Assembly (NCBI GenBank): GCA_013396915.1
Contig: VWZL01005008.1
Location: 124,001-188,000 of the forward strand
Length of the DNA stretch: 64,000 bases
Direction of reading: 5' to 3'
Source: Stercorarius parasiticus
Taxonomy: Eukaryota; Chordata; Aves; Charadriiformes; Stercorariidae
Part shown: in pieces, positions 13,403 through 26,610 of the stretch
How positions within the stretch are numbered: position 1 is the stretch's first letter
Layout: each line of letters begins with the position of its first letter
Notes under the pieces: generated by a model
What the model saw: only the letters and a program-made list of their open reading frames with translations
Database searches by the model: none
Told to the model about the DNA's origin: nothing
Program-made: the position numbers and the translations under genes

Positions 13403-14387
13403 TTAGGTATTTCAGCTATGACAGGACTGAATTTCATGCTCCTCTAGTATCAGACACTATTACTTAAAATAGTTCCACCCTGCTGTGGGCTGAGCCAGTT
13501 TCCAGTATGCCGCAGTGGATGGCAGCTCACTGGGAGAGGGGCAGTGCAGGGGCATGCCTGAGCTGCTCAGGAAAAATTCGCTCAAACAGCCTTCTGCAGA
13601 TGAAAGTTAGGGATTTCTCATGAGAAATATCAGTTGTTTAATCATTAATAGCACCTCTGGTTGGTAGGGTCTTTGTCAGACACAGCCCCATGCTTTCTGC
13701 TAACCTTTCCTGACTAGGTATTTCTAGCCAAAGCAGCCTCTGATAAGAATTTGAGCTATTCCTTTCAGCATTTTCCTTAAATAGTCCACAGTGGTTCAAA
13801 CATATGTGCTGATGTAACTTGGTACAGCAGGATGTCCTCTGGAGCAGGTTGTCAGGTGGAGATAATTGTCACTAGTACCTCAGCAGAGCTCGAGGAATTT
13901 CTGCAGTCAGAGGCTCTGCTTTAACGTTGTTGGGTGTTGCGTTAGGAGTGTGTGCCGTACATGGTGTCTGCTAAGCTGTGGCTGTGCCTACTGTTCTTGC
14001 AAGCAAGAGCTGTTCCTTTCCCCTAGAAAGGTTGTCCCCTAACATGTATGGATCACTTTGGGCATTGGGTCTGAAATGACTGCAGTGAGGAGAACAAGCT
14101 GGAGATACGTGGCATCACTATCCATGTGCAGGGGTGGAAGCACAGCATCCTCAAGTTTGTGTTAACCTGGCTGGAAGGGCCGAGTTAGAAATGAGACATG
14201 AATGTGGATGCAGGCAGAGTGTGTTAATTTTGACATGCCTATGCTATTCACAAGAAATATTGACTTTGGAGACAAGACTCATACATCAAAAGAATACTGC
14301 TCTGGCTTTCAATGAATCTTAAAATTTTACTGCTATTTTTTTTTTTCCCTACCAAAATATTCTGAGTATTGTCATATGAATGTAAAA

Positions 14388-14407
14388 AATCCTTCTTAAG
14401 AAGGATT
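14388..14407. repeat. Perfect 20-bp palindrome
   Basis: AATCCTTCTTAAGAAGGATT equals its own reverse complement over all 20 bases. The next flanking pair does not match. It is not AT-only, so it is unlikely to be simple sequence. Function is unknown. Confidence 0.9.
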
Positions 14408-17400
14408 ATCAGTCCTAAATATAAAAAGCTCAGTTCCTGTGAAAGTTGGATAAAGGCAGATGTTTTGCATTTGGTAAATGTTATCCAGGTCCAGAGCAGT
14501 GTGTGGCAAGCAGTTAGACAGGATCAAGCTGCCTCTAGTGATTTCAAGATGGCCACTAGCTCAGTGCTGCACATGAAGCACCATCCCTCCCTTGGAGGAT
14601 GTATTCTCCTCTTTAGTGTCTTTTCTCCGAAGACAGGCACAGCCCTGTCCTATTGTCAAATGAAGACTGAAAAGGATGATGAGCACTGCCGCAAAGTTAA
14701 GGCATTCAAGGCTTATTTCAGGAGAACAGGCTGGGGCTGGAATTGCACCTGGGGCTGTGGCTGGGCACAGCCAGGATTGTGTGGGGAGCTCCTGGCAGTG
14801 GCAGCCAGTGACGGGGAGTGCCTTGCAATGCCAACATATACCAAAGGAGTGCACATGGAAAGATATGACCATTAAAAGAGAAAGGAATGTAGCCATGAAC
14901 CTACAGTGTGAATAAAACATTTTAGAAAGATTGTATCTGTTTGAATTATATATTCTCTTAGTTGGATGAAAATTTATTAAAAAGAAAATTTATTTTAAAA
15001 AAATGTAGATCTCAATAGAGTTGAGAGTCCAACTGCAAATATATTGAATACCCTCAATCCTGTAGGCAGCTACATCTAACTTTTTTGTATTTTAATGACT
15101 TAAGTTACAGGTCTGAATAAGCTATAAATTTTAGCTGCAGAAATGCATAAAAGTGTTTAATTTGTTCTTAACAAGAACTTACCTAGTTTTTAATCTAATA
15201 TATATAACTTTTTGCTACTGTAGTCTGTATCAAAGGTCAGGGCACCATTCCTTTAGGTGCTAAAGAGGTTGCTAAGAGGAATATTACTGTAGGGATCTTA
15301 CAGTGTGAAACTGGTTGTTGCAAATGAAAGACAACCCACCCTCCCCTCTTCTCCACCCAAGACAACTTACTATGGATGAGGTAACTTAGGAGGAGTAAAC
15401 TAATTGCCTGCTTAACCTGTGCTAGTGCTGATGTCTTAACTGCTGTGAAATGGAGGGGAAAAATAATTTATTTAATTTTAAATATGCCTTTGGAGTTGGC
15501 TTCAAGTCTGTGCTCCGTGATGAATTTGCTGTGTAGTATCAGGTATTTCACATAGGCTTTCCATATCACACTTCTGTATCATGCTTACCTATTTTTGTTA
15601 AATGAGTCTGCCTCATGTCTTTGAGAGTCTTGCACAAGTTTTTAGCTTGGTACAAGGGCTGTGAGTACTATGGTAATGGGTGTTAAAGGAATTGGTTTTG
15701 GAGTATTTATTCAAACTCAGGTAGAATTAAAATAAGCCTTCCAGTGAGAGAGTTGGTCTCTTAAGCGCAGTGTGCGTGGCATTGAGAAGACCAGCTGTGG
15801 CAGTACTTCTCTCTTAATACTTCACACAGACTTTTTGATGTATAGCTTTTCCTGTATTGATCTTTGAGGATGGAAAAACAAAGCTTTGTTGTGAAGGTGA
15901 CTGCACAACCACGTAGAGCACTGGTTTCAGCATGCTGCTGGCTGGCTCAACGAAGCGGGTACATCTAGAGAATCTTCAAGTAATGTTTGCTGCTGTGGTT
16001 GGTGACATTATCAAATTTCCCAGTGCAAATACCTTTGAGAGGAGCAAGCCTTCAGTTTTTGTTCTTAGGATCATTTAATGAGTCATTATTTACTTTTGTC
16101 ACATAGCAATGTGGGACTTGATTTCTGGGAAAAAAAAAAAACAACTCTGCCAGGGTGATTGCTGCACAGAAGCAGCATGTTTCCCATAACAAATTTTCAG
16201 CTCATCACATGCAAAGTTTCCAGATATAAATTTCATTGTGATTTCATATTTTTCACTAGCTCTTCCTGAGGGACAGCAGCTCCTTTCAGATAAGTTCTGC
16301 TCAGTAATAAGCTTGAAAGCTTGTTTCTGCTTGGAAAAGGGAAATCCATTAACAGCATAGGAGAAATACTATGAAAAGTTAGGATGTAAAGCTGGGAACA
16401 ATTCAGTTTGGGTTATGACAGAAGGAATTTTAGGATGGTCGGATGTAGTCTGTAAGGACCCTGAGCATCACTGCCCTCCTGCTGCAGGATGGGACAGGGG
16501 GAGCTCCCAGATGGCAATCCTGCGTTTTAGTTTCGCTACAACCCTTTAAGCCAAGTAGTTTCAAGGGTCTGAATTTGACAACTGGTAGGGGAAGAAACTT
16601 GCTTTTCTTTGCTTTAAGCATCACTGGTCTGTTTTTGCTGGAAGTGTTGGCTCTGTTTTGGGTGTTTTGGGATTTTGTTTTTATTTAAGCTGAATAACGA
16701 AGCAAATAAGCTAAGCAAGTTTATGGGGTGCTCTCCAACTTAATAAAAGTGGGGTAGACTATATGGTGCCCAGCCAAGCCCTGGAGTGATGAGGGACAAA
16801 TGCTCATGTTGTCTTAGTCACACCGTGCATCAGACAAAAAGGAAACCCCGACATCTTCTGGACAAGAGTATTTTCTAACCTTCATTCAGACAGAGAAATT
16901 GTTTAGAAGATGTCCTTGCAAGCCTGCAGTGCCAGGGCTGTGGGAGAAAGAGACAGAGGAGGAAATGATATGTTTTCTCCAGATTAGCTTGGACAGTTTA
17001 CTACAGTGGTTTAGGAAGAAGTAGGGACTGATTTTTATATGTTGATAGTATGTGAGGTTTGCCTCAAGTACACTTCTTTGCTGTGTACTTGGTAGGAACT
17101 ACACACGTACAGACCAGCTCTTCTAACTTCTGCATGACTGCAGTGGCTGGTCCCCATCTGTTATAAATAGAGGTAGCTTCAGTGAAGCTACAGTGATATA
17201 TGCCACTCAGGGACTTGGCCCAAGATGCCAGGCTAAAACATTGATGGGAGGAAAGTCTCTCTGACTTTTATTTTCAAAAGCTCTTAAGTTCAGCAGCTCT
17301 GTATCCGTGTTAGGGCTGTCTCTTTCTCTTTTCCCCCTCCCTCCTCTCGTGCTGCTCTTATGCATTTTGTTTGTCAACTTTGGAAGTACATCAAATTAAA

Positions 17401-17934
17401 TCAAAGCAGAGGTATTTGTTTGCTTGCTTTTTGTCCCTGACTTTGTTTTCCTCTTGAATGTCAACTCCAGTGGAAATATAAGAAGATTTGGCTCAGCTCC
17501 TGAGGTGTGAACTGACAGTAGCCTGTTCCTAGGATGTCTTTCTTTTAATCAAAATATGTAATAGATACCTTGCAGAACAAGACAACAAGAAACTTATGGC
17601 AGATTTCTTTAAAGTAGATAGAGGCAAGCAGTCAGCAATCTTGTATGTGGGTCTCCTCAGTTCTCCAAATGATTGGTTGTAAGCTGTGGGTCACCCATGG
17701 CATCAGCTCTGTTAGTGGTGACTTCTGGGACTGTACAAAGCCTTACATTAAAAATGAGGTATAAGAATCTCTTTTCACAGAGTGAGACTGCTAACATTTG
17801 TAAATGGAAGAGGGAAGAAGGCACTCTGATTCTTGATATGCTTAAAGGGATGCTTCTCAACCAAAGACTTGACTACAGTTCACAAGTGTGACTGTGAAAT
17901 CTTTACTGTTTGCCCAAATCCCATTATCATTCAG

Positions 17935-18225
17935 GAAGTTCATGATGAGTAGATTTAAGCTCTAATCATGCAAAGCATAGGAAAGTATGTGAGAATACCC
18001 ACCTTTTATGGCATGGCATTTGTTGGCATTATCGGCTTGGCTGTAGCAGACAAGATTAAAGGATTAGGAAGTAAACCAGATACCAAACTGCTGCTGCTAA
18101 AGTTGTAATTTGCCAGTATATTGATTACAGAGGATTTTTTTTTAAGCCGTCAGAACAGCATCCTGTATCCTTATTTCTATGTTAGCTTGTAACTGTATAT
18201 CTTTAATAAAATGGAGACCTTGTTT
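17935..18225 (+). CDS. Candidate small membrane-protein exon or retrocopy, 46-codon ORF at 17968-18108
   Basis: A pyrimidine-rich acceptor ends at 17934 (...TTATCATTCAG). Thirty-three bases later an ATG opens a 46-codon frame, 17968-18108, with an in-frame TAA upstream. The product begins MQSIGKYVRIPTFYG and has one hydrophobic segment (about residues 13-27, FYGMAFVGIIGLAVA). A basic stretch, ADKIKG, follows. An AATAAA lies 97 bases past the stop at 18205-18210. The layout of short ORF, one transmembrane segment, short tail and poly(A) signal fits a small mitochondrial or membrane proteolipid gene or its retrocopy. From memory there is a faint gapped resemblance to the 6.8-kDa ATP-synthase-associated proteolipid (ATP5MJ): QSI-K-IP near the start, GM-x-x-G-I and ADK later. 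About a dozen residues of that family's middle would be missing. That identity is speculative. No A-tail or target-site duplication is visible. Confidence 0.25.
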
Positions 18226-21139
18226 CATAAGAAATGTGAGGTTTTCTATTGCTGAGATGCAGTCAATTAGTTTGGTTCATTTCTGTATCTGTCCATGTGA
18301 ATTTGGTTCTTTTTCTTTTTTCCTATTAAGTTTGCTGTGAGAGAGAACAGATTTTTAACAGTGTTAATATGAGTAGGGAAACCTGTGCTGAAGTCTGTTC
18401 TTATTCTGCGGAAAGAGCAACCTTCAGTCTCTTTTGGAGGATACTGGCTGTACCCAACACTGCCTGCCTGCGATCTAATTTCTTTTCTGGAAGGCATTAC
18501 CAGAACAGAGCCCTAAGGCTTGTTCTCCAAATCCCTGCTTAATTTATTTTTTCCCCCAAGTCAGAATATATTGTAATGCCTCTACTTAAACAACAAGGAA
18601 TTCAGCTTTTTAAAAATTATCAATATGAATGTAAGGAATTGAATGTTAAGCTCTTGACTTTCCTTTCTCTGTAAGTTTGCGCTCGGTAGGATGATATTCC
18701 ACAAGGCTCTCAATCTGGGTTTGGTTTGTTAATAGCACCAAGGGAGCAAGCTGGTAGGAAACGCTCCTGCTGGACTGAGGTAGCATGAAGGTAGACTGGA
18801 GTGGGACCCACGCAAAACAGAAATCCAGGGAAACTGCTCCATCAAGTGTTGAAAGGTAAAACTGGCACTGCAGTACACTAAAAATACACGTCTTCCTTGG
18901 GCCAGAAGCAAGGTGCTCTACAGGTGTCTTGCACAGGTGAAACATGCAAAATCCTTACTGATCTTCATAGGGATGGTTTTAACTCTGAGCTGTATAAAAT
19001 TTTAATTTGATGTTTACTCCCTTAAAAATCTAACGTAGTGGACAGTTAAAGGCTGATCTCTTCTGAACGGTTTGAATAAAAGGAAATGTTTTGCATGTAT
19101 GCAAATCGCATTCGACTGCATACTTTAAAAGCAAAGACCTACTTGCTTTCCTTTGAAATTGCACGATAAAAGTTGCAAGGTTTGTAGGGAGAGAAAAGTA
19201 AGCAGTCATTTAATTTTGAATTTTAAGAGTGTATTTAATTATTCTGTTAAGTGTTGGCAGACATAAAGGCTGGTGTACATGTGCAAATGTCACTGAAATA
19301 ATTTGTAGGCTTAAATATAGCAGGCTGTCTTGCTTCCTTCCTCCATGAAAATTGGAACCCTCCTGACCTGAACCTGTATTTTATTTATGCATTTATTCAT
19401 TTAGGATATCTGCGTTGCTCACTGCTGAGAAAAAAAATTCAGCATCTACCTGTAGACCTTGATTTTTTTTTTTATTATTTTGTTTTTCCAAAATAAGTCC
19501 ACTCTCACATAACTACTTGAATCAACTAAAATGGGTATTTCCTAAAGTTCTTAGCTTCTATGGCTTTCTGTTGAGAAACTATGCTGAAAAGTTTCTGAAA
19601 CGTCTTTTAAGAGAACAAAAAATTTATAAAAATCTTAGTTGGAAAAGCCAACTAGGAAATGCACAGAATAACTTAGTATGACCCGATTGTCATGAAAATG
19701 TAGGGCTGTGAATAATTGCATTTTTGAAAAAAGAGGTAAGAGCTCTTATATATCAGGTCTTCAAAATCTTGTCAGTGTTTAGATTTAAAAGCCACTGATG
19801 ACAGAGATTTTTAGTTGTGTGGCAGAAAATATGTAAATAGTTTCTTCTAGTATTTGTTCTTAAAGCCATTGAGCTTTTGCTTGCTTCTGCCTGCATCCCA
19901 GGGACTGTCCCAGGACTTGTTTTGTCATGTCCTGATCGGTACCTTTAGGAACCCCAAAACTTCGTTCTGCTGTATCGTCTCTGTCCCCAAATGCTGAACA
20001 AGGTTGGCGGAGTGTATAAAAGACAAAATTATCTTCTAAGCCTCAGAAACAGGTGCCTAATATTAATGTTGCTGATCTGCCAGGCAGAGGCTGGAGCTCA
20101 GCAGCCCTCTGGCCATATCCAGTAGCTGCTCCTCATCATTGCTTGGTCTCCTGGGGTAACGACAGAGCTTGGGGAAATGCGCATCTGGGAAAAAAAGTCC
20201 TTAACTCTGAACTTATTTTGGGTTATCTAATTTAAAAATTGTGAATTCCTAGGCTTTTTAACCGACTTAGAGGATATAGCATGGCATTCATCTTGCCTAA
20301 CACTACAAACTGTATCTAAGCTAGCTTGTAGTCAGTGGAGAGAAAAAGACACTTTTGGGGGGCAGTTCAGATGTCATGCGTTAGTCACTGGCCTTAGATG
20401 TTTCTGGGGGCCTGATCTGCGCTTAATAAAAAGTGGTCGCAGATGCCTCTGGCCACCCCATGCAGGTTGCTAAGGGCTAGTAGGAACAGCTCAGGGTGTG
20501 CTCCCCTCCTCATGCCTGCACCCTGTTTGTAAATGATTATAAATAATGTATTCTATAAATAATAGAATTTAATGAAAATATTTCCAAATCCCACCTCTTT
20601 CATGAATGTGAGTTAAAACCACTTGTAGGAGAGCAGTGCAATCTGAGCAGCACTGTGGATTTCTGTCCTTTCTACCAGCACCTAAAGTCTTCCCTGCATT
20701 TTGAGTTGGTGAGAGAATGATTAGTGTATAGTGAAATAAATAAAAAACAACCTTACCTTGTTCCAGCAAAAGGCGTGGAGGGCGAGTTGCCACCTTAGGA
20801 CCTATTGCCTTCAGCGGAATGCAAAAAAACATGCATTGGGATGGCTTCAGGGGCCTCCCTGAATTGCAGGGAGAATGTGGGGTTTTTGGTTTGTTTTTCT
20901 GTTGGGTTTTTTTCAGTGAATTGGACAACATGACTGAAAACCGGCCTGAAAGGGTGAATGGTAATGGCTGGGGGACCTGCCAGCAGAGAGTAAAGAAAAG
21001 GAGGGTGAGTCAGTGCCGAGTGATACTGTTTTTGGTCTAAAATCCCCAAACCCCCCTCCACTACTGTGCAGAGTAACAGGTGTAACCACAGGCTTTCCCT
21101 GCTCCCTCCCCCAGCCCAAGCTAATTTAGGTGTCTAAGC
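18226..21139. other. No gene seen; intron-like
   Basis: Only short ORFs on both strands, without paired splice signals in a coherent frame. T-rich tracts occur near 19460. Nothing else is recognised. Confidence 0.55.
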
Positions 21140-21650
21140 CTATGGAATGAGTACAACATGATGGAGCCAAAATTTATGAAAAAAAAATCCATGCTAATAT
21201 GGGCTGTAAAATAAATGCAAACGAAAGCTAATGTAAAACAGCTTTTATTCACATGAAAAAATAAACCTGTTAGCTCTGATAATCAATTAAAATATTATAG
21301 AATCAAGCAATCACAGATGTAGAAGCTTATCCTCCTTAAAGTCATTATAAATCACATCCTTTCCTAAATCTCTCTATTCCCTCTTATTGCTTACATTATA
21401 ATCCCTGCCTGGGTATCGTTTTCATTGCTAAACATACTGTTTGCCAGTCAGTTTATTAAGATTTGTCTTGATAGTGCCAAAACAAATGCTCTTTTTCAAA
21501 GATAAAAGGAAGGCTAATATTAAAATAATAATTTCACTTCTTTGCTAGCAGAGCATAATTATTGAAGAAATTGGCATGTGAAATCTCTGAGGTGATAGGG
21601 AATTAGTATGTCAATAGGAGCCTGCTTTGAAGTTGACCCATACTGTTCTT
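21140..21650. promoter_or_regulatory. Candidate conserved non-coding element (strongest of the left half)
   Basis: About 500 bp of repeat-free, AT-rich sequence packed with homeodomain-type cores (GCTAATAT, GATAATCAATTAA, CTAATATTAAAATAAT), octamer-like ATGCAAAC and GATA/AGATAA sites. There are no ORFs. The texture matches deeply conserved developmental enhancers. Conservation itself cannot be assessed here. Confidence 0.35.
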
Positions 21651-21889
21651 GGTGGTGTTGAGGATACCCAGTTTCTTGTGATATAATGTGGGGAAAGGGC
21701 ACTTTTTTGGGGGAGGAAACAACCAACAGTAAAATTGTTCTCCTTTACTGTTTTTAATTAATTAAAAGCTTTTGTAAAAATAGATGGGACATATAGGAGA
21801 CACAAAAAGTAAAAGCAGACAGAAGAATTATAGACTTGAGACAGATAAGAATAGCAAAGGGGCTTTAAGAGGCCCGGGACAATTGAAGA

Positions 21890-22110
21890 AAATGTGAAAC
21901 TATTGTTTTTTCAGGGGAGCTGTTGCTTGGTGACATCAGGCTTACTGCAATGATGTCAATAAAGCGCTCCCTGTGAGTGCAGTAGGGTTGAAGAGTGTTA
22001 TTGGATATAGTGAGGAGCGCTGTAAGTTACTGCTACAAAAGCAAACACTTGCATTAAGCCTGAAACTGTTATCGGCCGACTCGAAGCCTGGAGGAAGCGT
22101 GAGCCTAACA
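21890..22110. promoter_or_regulatory. Candidate enhancer or promoter module with RFX-like and inverted bZIP-like sites
   Basis: GTTGCTTGGTGAC at 21922-21934 resembles an RFX X-box. It runs into TGACATCA (21931-21938), whose exact reverse complement TGATGTCA lies at 21951-21958. A second inverted pair follows: AGCGCTCC (21963-21970) and GGAGCGCT (22014-22021). Several CpGs (ATCGGCCGACTCG near 22072) are retained. The clustering of paired sites beside the AT-rich block at 21140-21650 suggests one regulatory module. No TATA box or open reading frame points to a classical promoter. Confidence 0.3.
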
Positions 22111-25100
22111 GCATAACAACCCTACCGATTTATATGTAAAAGCTATTATGAATGAGAAGCAGAGCTACTAAAATATGTCCTAAAACCAAGCTGGAGAACA
22201 GACAAGATGTAAATGAAACGTGTTTATTTGTTCTGTGCTTTAGTTGGTGGCAGGCAAGCCTAGCGCCAAGGAAAGCTGCCAAGGTCACGGCTGTGCTAGT
22301 GCTGAGTAGCGTGAGCACTGAGAGACGGAAGCTGCTAGTAAGTGGGAAGCTTTTAGACTTTCAACAGTCAACACCACTTCAGTTTGAAATCCTCAAGTTA
22401 CATGAAGACTTGATGAAATAAAATCTAACATGTCATCCAAATATCTACTATATATACTGTATATATAAGATTATATACAAAATCTTGTTGTAACAAGAGC
22501 GAGCCAAGCAACGTCCCATTTTTGCATGGGTAAGACTATTTCAAATAAGAAATAGAAATGGCTCCAGTTCATAGCAAATAGCTGACGGATCACTATGGTT
22601 GGACATGGATGGACATCGTAAAAAATGGCAGTCTGGTCTCTAGTAGCCCAAAAGACTGGGAATAACGGCATTTGAAATAGAAATAGGTCAAGATGAGGTA
22701 GCATGGGGGAAATGTGTTTTAAAAAGAAAAAAAAAAATAAAATCATGTCAGTTAAGAGCAGTCAAGTGTCCTCCTATGGAGTTGCATTTCACTTTGTGTT
22801 AAATGTGAAACTGTGTGTTCTTTGATGTTCACAACTTCCTTTAAAGATCAAGCCAGCAAGAAACAATTGATGGTTCATGATTTTGGTCCTGGAATTGTAA
22901 AGGTGGCCTCAGTGGTGTTAAGTCAATTTATACCATTTGGTAGTCTGGACAATGATATGAGTCCCCCATATCTCCAGTTACAGAAGCTCAGAGAAAGGCA
23001 AATGTTAAGAGTAGAATGAAGAGTTTAATTAAATTATAGTTGCTTAGTTATTATGGTTAATTATGGAGCTTAGTGTTTGCATTAATGTAACCATACTGGT
23101 TTTGGTGTCATTCTTTCACATTTGTCTCTTAAGAATAGTCTGTCTGTTGGGGTTTATCAGTGAGGAGCTACCTATTTAACTGAGGGACAGAATATTTAGA
23201 AACACTTTTTTTTTTCTCCTCCTATGACTGAAAATGAAATGTAAGAGTTATCATCAAATTTGAACACTTGGTTTGTATTATGGAATTTGGAGAAGAGTGT
23301 ATGATCCCATGGGTGCTCGTCCCAGTGTCCCAAGGCTTTCTTCTGCTTTGGAAATGTCAGCCAGAGGAGACACGATGTCTGTAAACTTGGCGTAGAGGGC
23401 TGAAGTTCCTTGTCTTTTTGAGTCCTCATCACATTAGTTACATCAAAATCTAATTTTTAAAGAAATGTGACTATCGGGCAGATTTGTTTTCTGATTAATC
23501 GCAAATAATTGGTGCAGAATTATATTTTTCTGACTGCTGCTGAGTTGAGCCTAGACCAGAGTTCCCTTGAGATATCAGTTGGTTGTTTCTGGCAGTCCTC
23601 TTAATAAAACTCTAGTTTTATTAAATTCCTGGTCTCTGAATGTAACAAATTCCCGTGTCAAAGTTGATGGGACTCCAACCTCTCTTCACGATAACCCTGC
23701 CTTGAGGCTGTAAGGAACAAAAAATATTCAGCTACTTCAGGACTAGGATGAATCAGCTCAAAAGATTCAAATAAAAAGGCATCTTAAGTTAGTCCATTTT
23801 TAGTTACAGTTCTTCCTGCCTGACTGTGTGAAGACCCGAGCATCTTGGTGTCCCATTCATTTAATGGAGCCATTGGACATCGGTGATACTGAAATATGTT
23901 TTCAAGCTGCTTCAATGTGAGTAACTTTAAGTCCACAATGCAATAAATCTTCCCTTGAATGTATGTAGACCACTATAAAGAGGTACATGAGCTACCAGTT
24001 CTTTTCTCAAACCCACTAACAATGTACTTGCTTGGTTGAATTGCTAGAGCACTTAGAAATTAAATTTTTAACATTATTTTGGCCAGAGAACAGAGAAGAT
24101 GATATGTGTTAAAATTGATCTAAATTTTGAGTTACATTTTTAAATGTATTTTGATTTGCACGAAGTGATACTCTCTTTTTTTTTGTGTGTGCATGTATCT
24201 GTATGTTAAGCTTTCTTCTTTTAAATTCATAGCTTTGCTGTAGAGGTAAGGAGGAAGGTTGTTGATAATCAGTTTGAGATGCTTATGGCAGAGAGGAGTT
24301 GGCCTTGTGATGGGCACCATGTGCTCAACATTGAAAATGCTGCTCTGACCCTTTCCTGCCATGCACACACTGGACAAAGATATTTTGACACTTTTAATGT
24401 GATACGAAAGCATATGGATATCCTCTTGTGAAATACAACCAACTTACATGTTTTATGTCACTCTGCTTTGAGACAGCTGGAGCTGAGGTTGGTCTGTAAT
24501 TATAAACACCATTAGTCCTTTTTTTTCCCCGTCTGTGTGGAGTACAGCCATCCCTCCTTCTCTGCCTTTAGACCCGTAAGGACGGCACTCTACCTGCCTC
24601 ACCTGCACACCATAGGGGCGTTGAAAGATGCCAGGTAAGCTGAGACACTGGCAGCAAGACTTTTGTGTGTATAAGGTTGCGTTAACATTTCTTGGCTGTG
24701 CAAATATTAACTGAAAATGTTAATTACTGCTTATACCATAAGATTTTTATGAAAAGGTCACAAGAGGTCGTTCAGCTTGTTATTTAAAAATGGAAAAAAA
24801 AAAAGTAAGACCTCATTGCTGCCATAAAGAGGTGCTTTGGATCAAACACAAATTGTTTCATGAAGCTCTGAGAAAAGACTGTGGGCTTTACTAGGCAGGT
24901 GGTCAGGTTGGTGCTGTCTGGTCCTAACAGGAGATTAACCTCTAGTAATTAATCTCTGTTGACTGAAGATTAATTTCAGTGTCTAGTAAGAGTGGTATGG
25001 TGGAGGTTTTTTGCCTTTTAAAATGTGGTGTAATATGAGCCGATGTGCTCCTGGTAACAGGAGCATCTCCGGGGCAGTGAGGAGAAGATAAGCCCTTGGG

Positions 25101-26610
25101 ACCCTGGTTGCAGAGGCTGGGATGTCCCCGAACATCACTGCACAGCCAGGGGGATGGGGACCACGTCATGGGCAGGGCTGTGTGGAGGGAGATGACCAGT
25201 GGGGTGGTGAGGTCCAAGGTGGATGCATGCAGTGTGGTGGAGCAGTTTCCCAGGCTTCCATCACATAATGTCAGTAGTGAAGGCTGTTGCCTTACTTTGG
25301 GCACCATCCCCAACACCAGCGTTGGATAACATCTGCAGTGACATAGCTGGTGACCAGCAGGAGGGTGCTGCAACCCTCCTGGCTGGCTTTTGAGCTGCTG
25401 GGAGAACTGATGGCTAGAGGAGGGTGTTCAACACGCGTGCACTGTATCCAGATGAGCCCCTCAACCCAACAGCTACTTAAAGCACTCCCTGAACTCCCCC
25501 GAAGGAAGGGGAGGGATCCCCAAGAGCAGCACTGAAAAGCTTTTTGCAGTCATTAGTGCTGTCCCCCATGCTGCAAGCTCCCTGCAACGAGCATGTCGAC
25601 ATCTCTGCGACCTGCTCAGATTTCAAAGTCGGTCCTCCCAACCAGCTGCATCTGAAGAAATGGAGCAATTTTTTTAAATTTTTTTTTTTTGGAGATACCA
25701 TGCCAAGGCTTTTGAAATGAAAGCTGGGGCAGGCCTAGTGGAGATTAATGTAGGAAAAATGCTGCTGGCTTGATAAGCCACAGATGTCTGTGAGATTTGC
25801 TGAGGCTGTTGACAGCTCATGATGGTTTGCAGCTTGCAAGGTCCCCCCTGCCCCGGGACCAATGCGCCGGATACGTGGCTGGCGGTGTGGGATGGGGTTC
25901 AGCTCAGTGTGGTTGTTGGGTCAAGGGTTTGAGGACACCTGGAAGAAAACCTGAGAGCTTTAGACCTGGTCTGCACCCGGGCTGTGGTTGCAGGGGTTTC
26001 TTATGTGCTGCACCCATTTATGCAAAAGGAATGACATTTTTTTAAAACATAATGTCACTACTGGCAGCTGGTTTTATAACACTAATGGGAAGACATAAGC
26101 TGGTGAAATTCTGTGAAAGCGTAAAATGGTGGTGGAAACTCAGCTTATTGTACTGATCTTGGAGGATTGAAAAAGGTGACTTATGTTGGTGAAATCATTC
26201 CCGGTGGATAGATAGCAGCTGTGCTTCTCTTAACTCGGCATACATAATTAAAACTATGCAACTTTTTTAGGTAAGACCTTTATTGAGTCCTGTTTGGTAG
26301 TACCAGTAATACTAAAAAATTGACAGCACCTCCTTTGCTGGTTTTAAGTTTAAGAGCATCCTGTCGTCAAACGCAGTCACAGGGACTCTGCAGAGTGTGA
26401 CAGGAGGTTCCCCTGCAGCCTGTTAGGAAAAAGGGGTGGTCTGGGTGTGATGGGAGTTTTGTTCAAAGTCATAATGATTTCTTCTCATTCGTCCTCACTT
26501 CCTTTTCCTACCACTCAGCCTGCTGCTTAAATGGTGGTAGATTGATAGAAGGGACACTAAAACTCTAAAATCTCAGTCCTGAATAATAATAATCACTTCA
26601 GAGTCTGTAA
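22111..26610. other. No gene seen; GC-richer patch near 25.0-26.0 kb
   Basis: Composition rises in G and C at about 25040-26000. Short ORFs occur on both strands there, none with coherent splice sites. An AT dinucleotide patch lies at 22447-22480. Poly-T tracts lie near 24175 and 25680. Confidence 0.5.

Larger units (their letters stand above)
9771..17934. other. No gene seen; intron-like with several simple-sequence features
   Basis: This stretch contains the separately listed motif-dense block (10640-11040), A/C-rich repeat, poly-G run and palindrome. The longest ORF, 168 codons at 14369-14875, ends in a Gly/Trp/Cys-rich low-complexity tail. It lacks splice or promoter support and is not called. 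An AATAAA at about 14911 follows it but has no obvious downstream GT-rich element. Confidence 0.5.

Noticed and set aside
14369..14875. 168-codon plus-strand ORF
   Set aside because: No splice or promoter context, and the C-terminal part is Gly/Trp/Cys low complexity from a locally G-rich patch. An overlapping minus-strand ORF is equally long in places.
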